DNA of 64,000 bases from Colwellia piezophila ATCC BAA-637 (GCF_000378625.1 NZ_KB905171.1:1-64000); one strand, 5' to 3'. Shown: positions 18,723 to 28,400, counted from the stretch's first letter. A program made the numbers and translations. The notes: generated from the letters alone by a model not told the origin.

Positions 18723-20654
18723 TTAATGTAACTGCTTAATATGAGATGTAAGGTCAAGAGGGGTAGAATTCAAGAGCAATTGTTGACTAAGTTGCTCATT
18801 AAACAATTTTCTCGCCAGTTTTACCAAAGTCTCGGCCTGCACTTCATCATATTGAGCAAGCACCATGGCGACTCCTACGCAATGACAAATAGCCCTTTCA
18901 TCGAGCTCATTACCTTCATCACCATTTTGGCGTTCAATAAGTTCATTAATAATAGTGATAACAGCACTACTCACATCTTGCTCACGTAATAATGCCGGAA
19001 ATTGCCTTATTTGTATTTTATTCTGGCTCTGTTTAACGAGAACAATACCGGCTGTCGCTAACTTCTCTTGTTGTGCAATGACCAGATTATGCTGCTCTGG
19101 TGAAAGACTGACCATCACAGGTAATAATAGCGGCTGGCTAATTAAACCCTCATTGTTGCTATCTATTTCCTCACTGATTTTCTGCCAACTTTGTTCAACG
19201 AGTTTACCATAAGTGCATTTAGCTAATTTAAATAGCGATAGCACTCTCACCTCACTTTCTGCTTTATACAGTGCATAACCCGGTTGATGTATGCTTAGCA
19301 AGATGCTCTGATTCGCTGAGGCTTGCTGAATCGCTAAGTCATGCTCGAGGGTAAAGTCTTTAGTTGAGCCCGTTGCAAGTGCGACTTCACTTGAAACGTC
19401 CACATGAGGTGTCATTAATGCTTGATAATTTGTCGTAGCCACCTCCGATATAGTATTTCTCGCTGATTGTCGATTACTGACATCGTGAATATGCTGTAAG
19501 GGCTTAATATAATCAGCCTTTTGGTAATTGACAGGGGCACATTCAGTATTCGATGTAGGGCTAGTTGTTACGTCATTGGTATCAACAGACGCGTATGATT
19601 GTTCAGGCACTAACGCTATATCATTCTCAGACGGTGTAAACAATTGCTCGCCTGCTAACGCTGAGGTCAACGCTTTATGGCAAACAGAATAGATAAAATC
19701 ATGTACATAACGGCTTTGATGAAAGCGTACTTCATGTTTGGCCGGATGTACATTGACATCAACTTCCCGGTAATCAAGCTGTAAAAACAAGACAAAGGCA
19801 GGGTAAGTATCCGGTGGCAGCAAGTCTGCATATGCTTGGCGTATAGCATGATTAATTAACTTATCACGCATCATCCGGCCATTGACATAACTATAACAAA
19901 GATCGTTTTGGCTGCGTGAGAAACTCGGTTTTGCTAACCAACCAGATAGCCTCATATTATCATGTGGGCAGTCTACCTCTACGGCATGCTCGATAAATTT
20001 TGGACCACAAACCATAGCAACACGTTTAGTGCATTGCGCATGCGTACTAGCACTACGATATTGGCGCACAGTTTTACCATTGTGCGTTAGGATAAAACTG
20101 ACTTCAAAATGGGTAAGTGCGATTCGACGTACCACTTCATCGATATGGTTAAATTCTGTTTTTTCGGTACGTAAGAACTTGCGTCTCGCCGGGGTATTAA
20201 AAAACAAATCAAGTACTTCAATACTAGTACCATCAGGATGGGCAGCTGGCTTGATGTTAACCGACATATCTCGCCCTTCAGCAACGGCTTGCCATGCTGT
20301 GTTTTGCGTTTTCGGCTTGGACGTTAAGGTTAATCGGGCCACAGAGCTAATACTGGCTAAGGCTTCACCACGAAAACCTAGGCTAGTAATGGCTTCTAAA
20401 TCATTTAAATCTTTAATTTTACTGGTTGCATGACGGCTTAATGCCAAGGTTAATTCATCTTTAACGATGCCATGACCATTATCAGTAATTTTGATTCTTT
20501 TGATGCCACCTTTATCTACATCAATATGAATTGAGGTTGCACCGGCATCTAAACTATTTTCAATCAACTCTTTAATGACAGAAGCAGGACGCTCGACCAC
20601 TTCACCGGCCGCAATTTGGTTAGCCAAACGTGCTGGTAATATAGCAATACTCAT
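18723..20654 (-). CDS. mutL: DNA mismatch repair protein MutL
   Basis: A 643-residue GHKL ATPase. The N-terminal motifs are ANQIAAGEVVERPASVIKEL, DNGHGI and GFRGEALASISS. A long low-complexity linker (about 340-440) leads to the C-terminal dimerisation domain. The endonuclease motif of MutL from species without MutH was not seen, so it is an E. coli-type MutL that should work with MutS and MutH. The gap to amiB is 7 bases, so the two genes are co-transcribed. Confidence 0.97.
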   Translation of the reverse strand: MSIAILPARLANQIAAGEVVERPASVIKELIENSLDAGATSIHIDVDKGGIKRIKITDNGHGIVKDELTLALSRHATSKIKDLNDLEAITSLGFRGEALASISSVARLTLTSKPKTQNTAWQAVAEGRDMSVNIKPAAHPDGTSIEVLDLFFNTPARRKFLRTEKTEFNHIDEVVRRIALTHFEVSFILTHNGKTVRQYRSASTHAQCTKRVAMVCGPKFIEHAVEVDCPHDNMRLSGWLAKPSFSRSQNDLCYSYVNGRMMRDKLINHAIRQAYADLLPPDTYPAFVLFLQLDYREVDVNVHPAKHEVRFHQSRYVHDFIYSVCHKALTSALAGEQLFTPSENDIALVPEQSYASVDTNDVTTSPTSNTECAPVNYQKADYIKPLQHIHDVSNRQSARNTISEVATTNYQALMTPHVDVSSEVALATGSTKDFTLEHDLAIQQASANQSILLSIHQPGYALYKAESEVRVLSLFKLAKCTYGKLVEQSWQKISEEIDSNNEGLISQPLLLPVMVSLSPEQHNLVIAQQEKLATAGIVLVKQSQNKIQIRQFPALLREQDVSSAVITIINELIERQNGDEGNELDERAICHCVGVAMVLAQYDEVQAETLVKLARKLFNEQLSQQLLLNSTPLDLTSHIKQLH

Positions 20655-20661
20655 AGGGACT

Positions 20662-21996
20662 TTATCCGGTACGGGGAATTTTTAATGTTTGACCAATTCT
20701 TAAAGCGTTAGACTTTAAGTTATTGATAGCTTTTAATTTACTCATCGAGGTATTGTAGCGCTGAGCTAGCACCGACAGTGAATCGCCACTACGGACTTTA
20801 TGTTTTTTATAACCAACAGAGGCAAAATAAGAGCCGGTTAAGGGGTGCGCTAAAAAGTGATTTTTAATACCGCGATGAATGGCATCCGCTAAACGTTGCT
20901 GATGTTTAGACCAGGTTAAATTCTTCTCTTCTCGGTGATTAGAAATAAAACCGGTTTCGACCAAAATAGAAGGTATATCTGAAGATTTTAGTACACCGAA
21001 ATTACCATTTTGTGGAGTTTTCTTATGCATTTTGGTGATTTTTTTCAGTTCTTTTATGACGTTATTCGCGACACCAAAGCTAACACCAAGGGAATGCTCT
21101 TTACTCATATCCGCTAAGGCCAGCGCTAAATGGCTATCTGAAGTATTTTTGATTACCCCACCACCGCCGCCAAGTAACTCTGATTTTTTTTCTCTATTTG
21201 CTAACCATTTGGCCATCTCTGACTCAGCTCTACGTTTAGTCACTACCCAAACTGAGGCACCACTAGGTATTGAAGTACGAAACGCATCGGCATGAATTGA
21301 GACAAAAAAGTCGACGTGCTTTTCTCTGGCTAGGCTAGTACGACGATTTATATTTACATAATAATCACCACTGCGGATCATTACCGCTTTCATGCCTTTT
21401 TCTTTATTAATGAGTTTTTGCAATTTTTTAGCGATGGCTAGAGTCACTCGCTTTTCATAAGTGCCTTTGCCACCAATAGAGCCGGGGTCTTCACCACCAT
21501 GACCCGCATCTATGCCAATAATGATATCGCCGACATTACTTTTAGGTTTTGATTTTGCTTCATCTGTTCTGTTTTTATCATAAAGATCAAGCACCAAGCG
21601 ATGGCCATACTGACCCGCTGGAGCTAATGGAAAAATAGTCAATTGATATGATTGCGCTAACTCCAATACTAAGCGGGTTTTACCTTTGCTGATACTGGAG
21701 CGGAAAAGTTTTACTCGGGGATCGTTGGCGGCAAGTTTTTTTAAGGCGACGGTATTTTTGGTATTATTAAAATCAATAACCAAACGGTCAGGTTTGCTGA
21801 GTGTAAAGTATTTATACTCGGGCTTTTTTTTCACATCAAAGACTATACGAGTATTTTCTGGCGCTGGCCATACACGAATACCATCAATGCTGTTGGCTGC
21901 GAAAGCACTTATCGAAAATAAACTCGAACAGGTGATAGCAACGAGCAAACGCAATAGTCGTATTTTTGCTATCGCCAGAAGAAATCTGTGATACAT
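20662..21996 (-). CDS. amiB: N-acetylmuramoyl-L-alanine amidase AmiB
   Basis: A 444-residue periplasmic amidase that cuts septal peptidoglycan for daughter-cell separation. A signal peptide and AMIN domain (about 35-130) precede an Amidase_3 catalytic domain with zinc ligands in GIDAGHGGEDPG and SIHADAF and the catalytic Glu in VETGFISN. A C-terminal LysM repeat (HKVRSGDSLSVLAQRYNTS) binds peptidoglycan. It lies between tsaE and mutL, as in E. coli. Confidence 0.96.
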   Translation of the reverse strand: MYHRFLLAIAKIRLLRLLVAITCSSLFSISAFAANSIDGIRVWPAPENTRIVFDVKKKPEYKYFTLSKPDRLVIDFNNTKNTVALKKLAANDPRVKLFRSSISKGKTRLVLELAQSYQLTIFPLAPAGQYGHRLVLDLYDKNRTDEAKSKPKSNVGDIIIGIDAGHGGEDPGSIGGKGTYEKRVTLAIAKKLQKLINKEKGMKAVMIRSGDYYVNINRRTSLAREKHVDFFVSIHADAFRTSIPSGASVWVVTKRRAESEMAKWLANREKKSELLGGGGGVIKNTSDSHLALALADMSKEHSLGVSFGVANNVIKELKKITKMHKKTPQNGNFGVLKSSDIPSILVETGFISNHREEKNLTWSKHQQRLADAIHRGIKNHFLAHPLTGSYFASVGYKKHKVRSGDSLSVLAQRYNTSMSKLKAINNLKSNALRIGQTLKIPRTG

Positions 21997-22016
21997 CCAA
22001 CTTACCCCAACTTTTT

Positions 22017-22505
22017 TTATAATTTTATTATTTGTGCAAGTGCTGTCATCACTTGTTCGCCATGACTAGACTCTGCTTGCAGTTTGATGATTCTTTGTTC
22101 ATCTTGATAAACTATATTAATGTTAATATCTGCTTTAGCCAATAGCCCGGTACCTTTTTCTGGCCATTCAATAAAGCAGCAGCAATCATTATTAAAATAA
22201 TCACGAATTCCCATATACTCTAACTCTTCGGCATCAGCAAGACGATAAAGATCAAAATGAAATATTCGCCAATCCCCTAACTCATAAGGTTCAACTAAGG
22301 TATAAGTCGGGCTTTTTACATTACCTTGATGCCCCATACCTCGAACAAAGCCGCGAGTCAGTGTAGTTTTACCGGCACCTAAATCGCCGATGAGATAAAC
22401 TACTAATGCTTGCTGAACTGTTGCCTTTTTCAGTACTTGGGCTAGCCCTGAGCCAATGGCAATAGTGGCTGCTTCATCAGGTAAAAAATATTCTAATTGC
22501 TTCAT
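22017..22505 (-). CDS. tsaE: tRNA threonylcarbamoyladenosine biosynthesis ATPase TsaE
   Basis: A 162-residue P-loop protein needed with TsaB/TsaD for t6A37 formation. Walker A is GDLGAGKTTLTRG (about 41-53), followed by SPTYTLVEPY and the HFDLYRL motif. Its ATG overlaps the TGA of the upstream nnrD remnant by an ATGA junction, the layout expected of an intact nnrD-tsaE pair. Confidence 0.96.
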   Translation of the reverse strand: MKQLEYFLPDEAATIAIGSGLAQVLKKATVQQALVVYLIGDLGAGKTTLTRGFVRGMGHQGNVKSPTYTLVEPYELGDWRIFHFDLYRLADAEELEYMGIRDYFNNDCCCFIEWPEKGTGLLAKADININIVYQDEQRIIKLQAESSHGEQVMTALAQIIKL

Positions 22506-22798
22506 TTTGATTTTCTATATTGATTTCGATTACTATCATGGCGCGAATGACTCTCTATTTTACCGTCAAGCAATTGCTTGAAAGATATAAATAAAACACT
22601 GGCTATCAGACCACGTTGACGCTTGTTATTGGCTATAATATCAGCTGACGCGCCATGAATATACGCTGCCAACCATGTTGGGTAAAAAATATTCTCTCTT
22701 TGCAAAACTAACACGCCAATTGTGCCACGCCAAACAGTGCCTATTAAGCTTGATGACCTTCCAACTTGCCGGCAATTGTACTCATCACTAAAAAATGG
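22502..22798 (-). pseudogene. Decayed C-terminal remnant of nnrD (NAD(P)HX dehydratase/epimerase)
   Basis: The open frame 22502-22798 starts right after a stop and has no proper start codon. Its middle reads WLAAYIHGASADIIANN then RQRGLIASVLFISFKQLL, which fits the last 45 residues of NnrD/YjeF (AAxAGxxxHGxAADxxA...RGLxAxDL). Just upstream, GTVWRGTIGVLVLQ aligns in place of the GDVLSGTIGALLAQ motif, but the essential GMGD is gone. The bulk of the protein, over 400 residues, is missing. The remnant keeps the ATGA overlap with tsaE. In most gammaproteobacteria nnrD sits exactly here, between queG and tsaE. Confidence 0.75.
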
Positions 22799-22940
22799 TT
22801 AACATCATTTTTCGAGACGGGACTAGTACTATACACTGATATCATTACTCGCTTTTGTGATAAACTCACCGGTAATTTCATGGTTATATTGCTAACCCCA
22901 TTAATGGTTCCACCAACGAGCTCAAGCTGACTTTATTTGT

Positions 22941-24143
22941 ATGACAACGTCTCTTATTAACTATCAAGAATTAGCCGAAAAAATCAATTACTGGGGCAAG
23001 GAATTAGGTTTTTCTGATTTAGGTATCAGTGATATTGACTTATCGGCTCATGAAAGTGTGTTAGAACGTTGGTTAGCCAACAATTATCACGGTAATATGG
23101 ATTACATGGCACGCCACGGTTTAATGCGTGCTCGACCAGCGGAATTAGTACCCGGTACCATAAGAGTCATCAGTGTTCGGTTAGATTACCTGCCCAAGAA
23201 CGCAAAATTTTCCACCATACTAAAAGATAAAAACAAGGCTTATATCAGTCGTTATGCGCTCGGTCGTGATTATCATAAATTAATGCGCAAACGCTTACAG
23301 CAATTAGGCAAGAAGATAGCTGAGTATTGCAGCGATTTTAACTGCCGTCCATTTGTTGACTCCGCGCCTGTCATGGAAAGGCCTCTGGCAGAAAAAGCCG
23401 GCTTAGGTTGGGCGGGTAAACATACGTTATTAATTAATAAAGAAGCGGGTTCTTGGTTTTTCTTGGGTGAACTATTTGTTGATATTCCTCTGCCCATTAG
23501 CACGAATGAATATAGCGTTAATGCCAGTAAAATAATTGATACACAAACAAAGACTAATGATTGTGGTAGCTGTGTCGCCTGCATCAAGATTTGTCCCACC
23601 AAAGCAATAGTAGCGCCATATACTGTTGATGCACGGCGCTGTATTTCTTATTTTACCATTGAGTCGCCAGAAGCTATTCCTGAGGAATTACGTGCCTTAA
23701 TGGGCAATCGGATTTATGGCTGTGATGATTGCCAGTTAATTTGCCCATGGAATAAATACGCTAAGCTCAGCCTTGAGCATGATTTTCAAGCAAGAAATAA
23801 CCTTGACGATATCAGTTTACTCGAGTTATTCGCTTGGTCTGAAGAACATTTTCTCACTGTATTACAAGGCTCGCCCATCAGGCGTATTGGTTATCAAAGC
23901 TGGTTACGAAATATTGCCGTGGCATTAGGCAATGCACCTTATAGTGAAGGGGTTGTTGACGCTTTAGCAGCAAAGTCACTCGAGGCAAGTGAACTCGTGG
24001 TAGAGCATATAAACTGGGCGCTAGAGCAACACAGAAAAAAGAAAGCACTTACCGAAAAAGCGGCAACAGAGCAAGCTAAAAATCATAGATTAACCTTGCG
24101 CTTGATTCGCTCCGTCGAGAAAGGCCTGACTCGAGATGCCTAA
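22941..24143 (+). CDS. queG: Epoxyqueuosine reductase QueG
   Basis: A 400-residue cobalamin-dependent iron-sulfur enzyme of the last step of queuosine synthesis in tRNA. The N-terminal cobalamin-binding part contains RYALGRDYH and AEKAGLGWAGKHTLLIN. Two 4Fe-4S clusters are marked by CGSCVACIKICPTKAI and CDDCQLICPW. A C-terminal HEAT-like helical part follows. It is divergent from the nnrD-remnant/tsaE operon, as in E. coli. Confidence 0.96.
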   Translation: MTTSLINYQELAEKINYWGKELGFSDLGISDIDLSAHESVLERWLANNYHGNMDYMARHGLMRARPAELVPGTIRVISVRLDYLPKNAKFSTILKDKNKAYISRYALGRDYHKLMRKRLQQLGKKIAEYCSDFNCRPFVDSAPVMERPLAEKAGLGWAGKHTLLINKEAGSWFFLGELFVDIPLPISTNEYSVNASKIIDTQTKTNDCGSCVACIKICPTKAIVAPYTVDARRCISYFTIESPEAIPEELRALMGNRIYGCDDCQLICPWNKYAKLSLEHDFQARNNLDDISLLELFAWSEEHFLTVLQGSPIRRIGYQSWLRNIAVALGNAPYSEGVVDALAAKSLEASELVVEHINWALEQHRKKKALTEKAATEQAKNHRLTLRLIRSVEKGLTRDA

Positions 24144-24210
24144 GCTTTTACCTTAAATCAATGAGCTTTGAAGCTAAGCCTCCTGCCCATATTTATTCAA
24201 TGAGGTGAAA

Positions 24211-24732
24211 TTAATTAGCTGCGACTGTATTTAGCATCTCGATATCAGCTTTTGCTTCATCTAATTCATGCTGAACATTCAACAGATTTTTAATAGCGGT
24301 ATTTCTTTCAGCCACCGCTGTTTGCTCGCGTACTTTCATTGCCGCCAATTGCTGTTTAGTTTTCTCTAATATGGCGACAACATTAGCTATATCATCATTT
24401 TTAGAGAAGAGCTGAGCATCTCTTGCCTTAGTAAAATCATCATCCGCAGTGTTTAAAAGCGCTCTTGAGCGGAACACTAAATAGTTAACAACAAGGCGAA
24501 TTAAAACCAGTAAAGCGCTAATAAGAAAAACCACAAAAAATTGGTTATCTTCAATGGATGTTAGTGCCGTCACCACTTTAGTAAGGAAACCGCCTTCGGC
24601 ACTGATAAAATGGCTAAACAATTGTTTATGCCAGACTAACCAAGTCACCAGGTAAATAAGAATAAAGCTTGGCGCTAGTGGTTGATTTTCGCTAAAGCTG
24701 AGCATTGATTTGAGGGTTTTCTTACTAATCAC
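24211..24732 (-). CDS. Inner-membrane protein with coiled-coil tail, unknown function
   Basis: A 173-residue protein. Two membrane helices (about 20-40 and 62-85) leave both termini on the same side. The C-terminal half (about 105-170) is Lys/Glu/Ala/Leu-rich with a heptad pattern, a probable coiled coil. It is not recognised as a named family. It is convergent with queG and does not form an obvious operon. Confidence 0.7.
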   Translation of the reverse strand: MISKKTLKSMLSFSENQPLAPSFILIYLVTWLVWHKQLFSHFISAEGGFLTKVVTALTSIEDNQFFVVFLISALLVLIRLVVNYLVFRSRALLNTADDDFTKARDAQLFSKNDDIANVVAILEKTKQQLAAMKVREQTAVAERNTAIKNLLNVQHELDEAKADIEMLNTVAAN

Positions 24733-24835
24733 ATAAAGTCCTTTTTAAAAGTTTAATAAATTTCAATGTGCATTAAGGCGCTCACTTTACGATAAAAGTA
24801 TAAAAAGATACATGCTTGTATATTGAAAGTAGTTA

Positions 24836-25033
24836 TTAAATTTTATTGTTATGCTCATTTTGCCGGTGCTGGCATAGGACAATAACTTGCTGTTTGTCTT
24901 GTTCACTGAAACTACGCCAAGCAATAATCTCATCAATATGACGAAAACACCCCAGACAAATATCCTCACTATCTAAACAGCAGTTCCGTACACAGGGACT
25001 ATCCGTTAATATAAGCTTATGCTTCTTGTTCAA
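24836..25033 (-). CDS. DUF1289 family small cysteine-rich protein
   Basis: A 65-residue protein with the DUF1289 pattern SPCVRNCCLDSEDICLGCF followed by HIDEIIAWRSFSEQDKQ. Four cysteines in a C-x3-C-x8-C-x2-C-like array suggest metal binding. The function of the family is not known. An upstream repeat element borders its promoter side. Confidence 0.88.
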   Translation of the reverse strand: MNKKHKLILTDSPCVRNCCLDSEDICLGCFRHIDEIIAWRSFSEQDKQQVIVLCQHRQNEHNNKI

Positions 25034-25058
25034 TGTGTACTCCTATAATCAGAACTAA

Positions 25059-25369
25059 TACCAATTGAAATAATGAATCGACCAACTTAGAACTTCAGAA
25101 GCGAGCTTAGAACAAACAAAATGAGTTAAACATAGTTATTCTATATTTCTTTCATTTTGTGACGTTATCAGTTTGCTACTGAGTTCCCAGAGGGCGAGTT
25201 TAAAAGGCTTATAAGCGGCGTTATTGCTTTTGACAAGGACGCTATATGGATGTAGCTTCTTAGAGAATGCAGGAGCTTATTCTCCTGAATAACCATTCTC
25301 TTCAATCAATGCCTTGCCTCTAAGCCTTTTAATTCTCGCTAAGTGATCAATTCATTACTTCATTTGGTA
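25059..25369. mobile_element. MITE-like element with about 32-bp imperfect terminal inverted repeats
   Basis: The left end (25059-25092, TACCAATTGAAATAATGAAT...) matches the reverse complement of the right end (25337-25369, TACCAAATGAAGTAATGAAT...) at about 26 of 32 positions, continuing to a shared CTTAG. Inside are a second inverted pair (GCGAG..TTAAAAGGCTTA at about 25195-25212 against 25321-25339) and a nested hairpin (GAGAATG/CATTCTC enclosing CAGGAG/CTCCTG, 25264-25301). There is no coding potential. The layout is that of a non-autonomous element, and a second, shorter element with similar TACCAATT ends is at 46469-46630. Confidence 0.65.
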
Positions 25370-25398
25370 TAATACGCACTATCGAATAATTCAGCCAA

Positions 25399-28338
25399 CT
25401 ACACCACCTGATCAGCATACTGGCTAATGGCCTTAACAGCCTGCTGAGTTTTATCTAATAGCTTAACTTGTAGTTTGGTATTATTACCGAGTGCTTGTTT
25501 AGCTAATAACTCCTGCCAATGATGACATAACTGTAACAGTTCATCGGCGGCAAGAATTTTGCTATTAACCGTTAGTGCCTTAATAATCGCAGCAACTTTT
25601 TTCACATTGTTATCGACCAGTGCTTTCGTTAAAGCTGCCACTAAGACTTCATTATTACTTGTATAATCGTCTAGCATAAACAATGCTAATTCAGCCGAGC
25701 CTTGATGTTGTATATAGCGCTTAAAGTTAAAACTTACCGACTGCTTTTTATCTGTTGGTTTTATACTTTCATTTTCAATTGCGGTAAGACTTAACTTAAC
25801 TTGCTCATTATTGTCAATGATACCATCGTTATCACTCACTGCATCACAAGTTTTAGTGCGGCGACAGTGCTCACTAACCCGCTTTTTCAACCAAGGGTGC
25901 ATTGCCGATAATAACGTTTTAACATCACTATCTGCAGTTAAATTTCCGCTGTGCCACAAAGAAAATCCTTCGGGTTTATCCGTGAATGACATTGTCCCAT
26001 TTAAACTAAACACACCTCGTGGTAAAACTCGTCTATCAAGAGAAGTGACTGCTACGCTAAAAGGAGTAAAGGCTGTGGTATTCAGTTCCGTTAACAATAT
26101 AGTAAAGCGGTCACTGCGCCACCGTATTTTTTGCGATAACTCAGTAACAACATAAGTCACCGATAACCCCATACTTTGTAATAGCTGCTGTAAATCTTGA
26201 TACTTATCGGGTGATGTAACAGCTAATAACACCTCTATCGGCATAGGTAAGTAATTTTCAGCCAACCGACTGGCTTGGTGTTTAATATTTGGTAAGTGAG
26301 TTGGTAATGACATTGCCGGATAATGCCGTACAGATTGAGCATTGGTTACAGTTAGCGGTAAGGTAAAACTTAACTGATAACCTTGCTCCGTTAACACTGC
26401 GCTCAAGTCGTCGCCGTGTTGGTACTTTAATAAGGTATTGAAGTACCTTGCTAAGCCACTGCCCTCATTTTGCTCATGGTCGACATCAGTTATATTGATG
26501 ATATCAACAGGAAGTTGCTTACGTTTATCTGCCTCTTGAATTTGGCCACTAAAGCGTACTTTTTGTTGGCTGGTATTTTTATCAATTAATTGCCAAGTGA
26601 GTACTAATGTCACTTTTGTCTGATGCGTCAACAGCAGCTCAATGAAAACCTTAACTAATTCACTAAAGAGCTCAGCATCAAGATTCACTTCTGCCAATAT
26701 TTTTTCATCAAAAGTCGCCGAAATAGTATTTTCGTGCTCGATGAGCTGACTCTGTTGATTAAATAAAACCGCCTGCACCAGAGAAAACACATTGGCATCA
26801 ACCAAGGTAAGTACGACGTTATTACCCTGCAAGTGCTGATAGTATCTTAGCTGTGCAATTCTGCGGACTAAGGCCCGTCCTTGCTGATACGCCTGATAAA
26901 TATAATCATGTTTTATCGCCAGTGGCGCATCTCTTTTATCGGCTAGGTTTGCGGTACACTCATTCGCGCCAAGCAAAACCTGTTGCTTTATCGCCATCAG
27001 TTGCAGCACTTTAACACTTTTTTCGGTAAATAAGCACGGCTGTGCCACTATGACGGAAGCTTTGTCTGTGGCGCTATCTGGAGCGGTTTGTTTTGTCGAT
27101 AATAAGGTATCAATCTCTTTAGCTGTAGTAATGTTTCGCTGAGAAATCTTCTTTACTAGTTGCTCAGTCTCGGCTGAAACTAGTGTCTCTTTGGCTAGTC
27201 TATTCAAAACCTGCTGTTCGTGAATACAAACGGCGTCGAATTTCCCCGCTAAGGCTTGGTGAATATAATGAGTATTTTTATTAGTTGTGGTTTTTAAGCG
27301 CTGCCACATTAGCCACAGTAAAGTAACGACACCGATGAAAGTGACAGAAAATAGCATCAGTAGCGTTATTGGCAAAAGATTTTCCGCGATTAGTGGCTTG
27401 TTCTGGGTAAGGTATTCATTATTGGCAGCAGAGCTGTTTTTATTGTGCTCAATTAAAGCAGCAAGCATGACTGATAACTCTTGCTGTTGAAAACTTAGCT
27501 GCTGATGATAGCTATTTAACAACACTAATTGTTGTTGCCATCGCTCTAAAAAATCACTTTTAAAGAGATGATCTTTAAGGTGGACAAAGTCTCTGACAAT
27601 ATCCGCTATACCTTGATTACCTTGCTGTAAGTTAGCCAATTTTTTTGAATAATTACTAATAAAAACATCATCTAAACGAGTCCTTAATTGTAGAAAGGAG
27701 CTTTGCTGTGTTTGTAAATTCAAGCTCGCCATCAAGGTAACGATGCTCGCTAATTTATTTTTCCCCTCGGTTAATAGTTTCGCTTGTTCAAAACCTGTAT
27801 TTCGTTTATCTAATTGGATTGTTATCGCATCAAGTATGGTGTCTAGCTGAAGCAGGGCTTTATTTTTTAAGGCGTTATTTTGCTGATTATCCTCGACAAT
27901 ACCGGTAATCAGTTCGGCTGCCTCATTATTATGGTTAAACCATTGCTGGTAGCGAGTTTGGTTAAGAGAAGTGAGTAGTGACAATTTTTTGCTTTTCAGC
28001 GTCAATTCTTGCTGCAAGGGGATTAGCTCTGCCACGTTGAGGCTTGGTAACATTACCTTAAGTAAGTGATTACTTTCAATGAGATAGGATTGCTGTAAAA
28101 GTTGACTTTGTAGTGGTATCACTTGCTCATCAATGATGGTTTGTGAATACTTAGCTTGTTGACTAAACAAAAAAAATGCTGATGATAGCGAGCCCCCTAT
28201 AACCAACAATATGGCAAAGAAGTATAGAGTAAAATACTGATGAAATGCCTTAGTTTTAACTAAAAGCTTTGCGCTCGTTGCAACTTGCTTTTCATCAGGT
28301 GGCTTTGCCGCTGATTTCAGGTCTTTCTTGGTAGTCAT
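25399..28338 (-). CDS. Degenerate hybrid sensor histidine kinase homologue
   Basis: A 979-residue protein laid out like TorS/ArcB-type hybrid kinases. It has a TM helix (about 36-58), a long helical periplasmic domain, a second TM (about 320-346), a linker, a kinase-core-like part, a receiver-like part (IEVLLAVTSPDKYQDLQQLLQSM...) and a C-terminal Hpt-like helical bundle. The key residues appear to be lost. No H-box His is seen, the N-box Asn is absent (LFSELVKVFIELLL), only a G-box echo GSGLARYF remains, the receiver lacks a clear phosphoacceptor Asp, and the Hpt His is replaced (KALTVNSKILAADELLQLC). The frame is intact over 2.9 kb, so the gene is maintained. It could be a scaffold or pseudokinase, or a fast-diverging lineage gene. 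Confidence 0.65.
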   Translation of the reverse strand: MTTKKDLKSAAKPPDEKQVATSAKLLVKTKAFHQYFTLYFFAILLVIGGSLSSAFFLFSQQAKYSQTIIDEQVIPLQSQLLQQSYLIESNHLLKVMLPSLNVAELIPLQQELTLKSKKLSLLTSLNQTRYQQWFNHNNEAAELITGIVEDNQQNNALKNKALLQLDTILDAITIQLDKRNTGFEQAKLLTEGKNKLASIVTLMASLNLQTQQSSFLQLRTRLDDVFISNYSKKLANLQQGNQGIADIVRDFVHLKDHLFKSDFLERWQQQLVLLNSYHQQLSFQQQELSVMLAALIEHNKNSSAANNEYLTQNKPLIAENLLPITLLMLFSVTFIGVVTLLWLMWQRLKTTTNKNTHYIHQALAGKFDAVCIHEQQVLNRLAKETLVSAETEQLVKKISQRNITTAKEIDTLLSTKQTAPDSATDKASVIVAQPCLFTEKSVKVLQLMAIKQQVLLGANECTANLADKRDAPLAIKHDYIYQAYQQGRALVRRIAQLRYYQHLQGNNVVLTLVDANVFSLVQAVLFNQQSQLIEHENTISATFDEKILAEVNLDAELFSELVKVFIELLLTHQTKVTLVLTWQLIDKNTSQQKVRFSGQIQEADKRKQLPVDIINITDVDHEQNEGSGLARYFNTLLKYQHGDDLSAVLTEQGYQLSFTLPLTVTNAQSVRHYPAMSLPTHLPNIKHQASRLAENYLPMPIEVLLAVTSPDKYQDLQQLLQSMGLSVTYVVTELSQKIRWRSDRFTILLTELNTTAFTPFSVAVTSLDRRVLPRGVFSLNGTMSFTDKPEGFSLWHSGNLTADSDVKTLLSAMHPWLKKRVSEHCRRTKTCDAVSDNDGIIDNNEQVKLSLTAIENESIKPTDKKQSVSFNFKRYIQHQGSAELALFMLDDYTSNNEVLVAALTKALVDNNVKKVAAIIKALTVNSKILAADELLQLCHHWQELLAKQALGNNTKLQVKLLDKTQQAVKAISQYADQVV

Positions 28339-28400
28339 CTTTTTTCAGTATGATTCGATTCCCTTAAATAATACTCTAGACCAAATAGGAGGTTAAGGCA

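Noticed and set aside
22744-22881. 45-codon minus-strand open frame (starts MKLPVSLSQKR) upstream of the nnrD remnant
   Set aside because: No ribosome binding site and no recognisable family. It lies in the promoter space of queG. It could also be debris of the lost nnrD region, but does not align with NnrD by eye.
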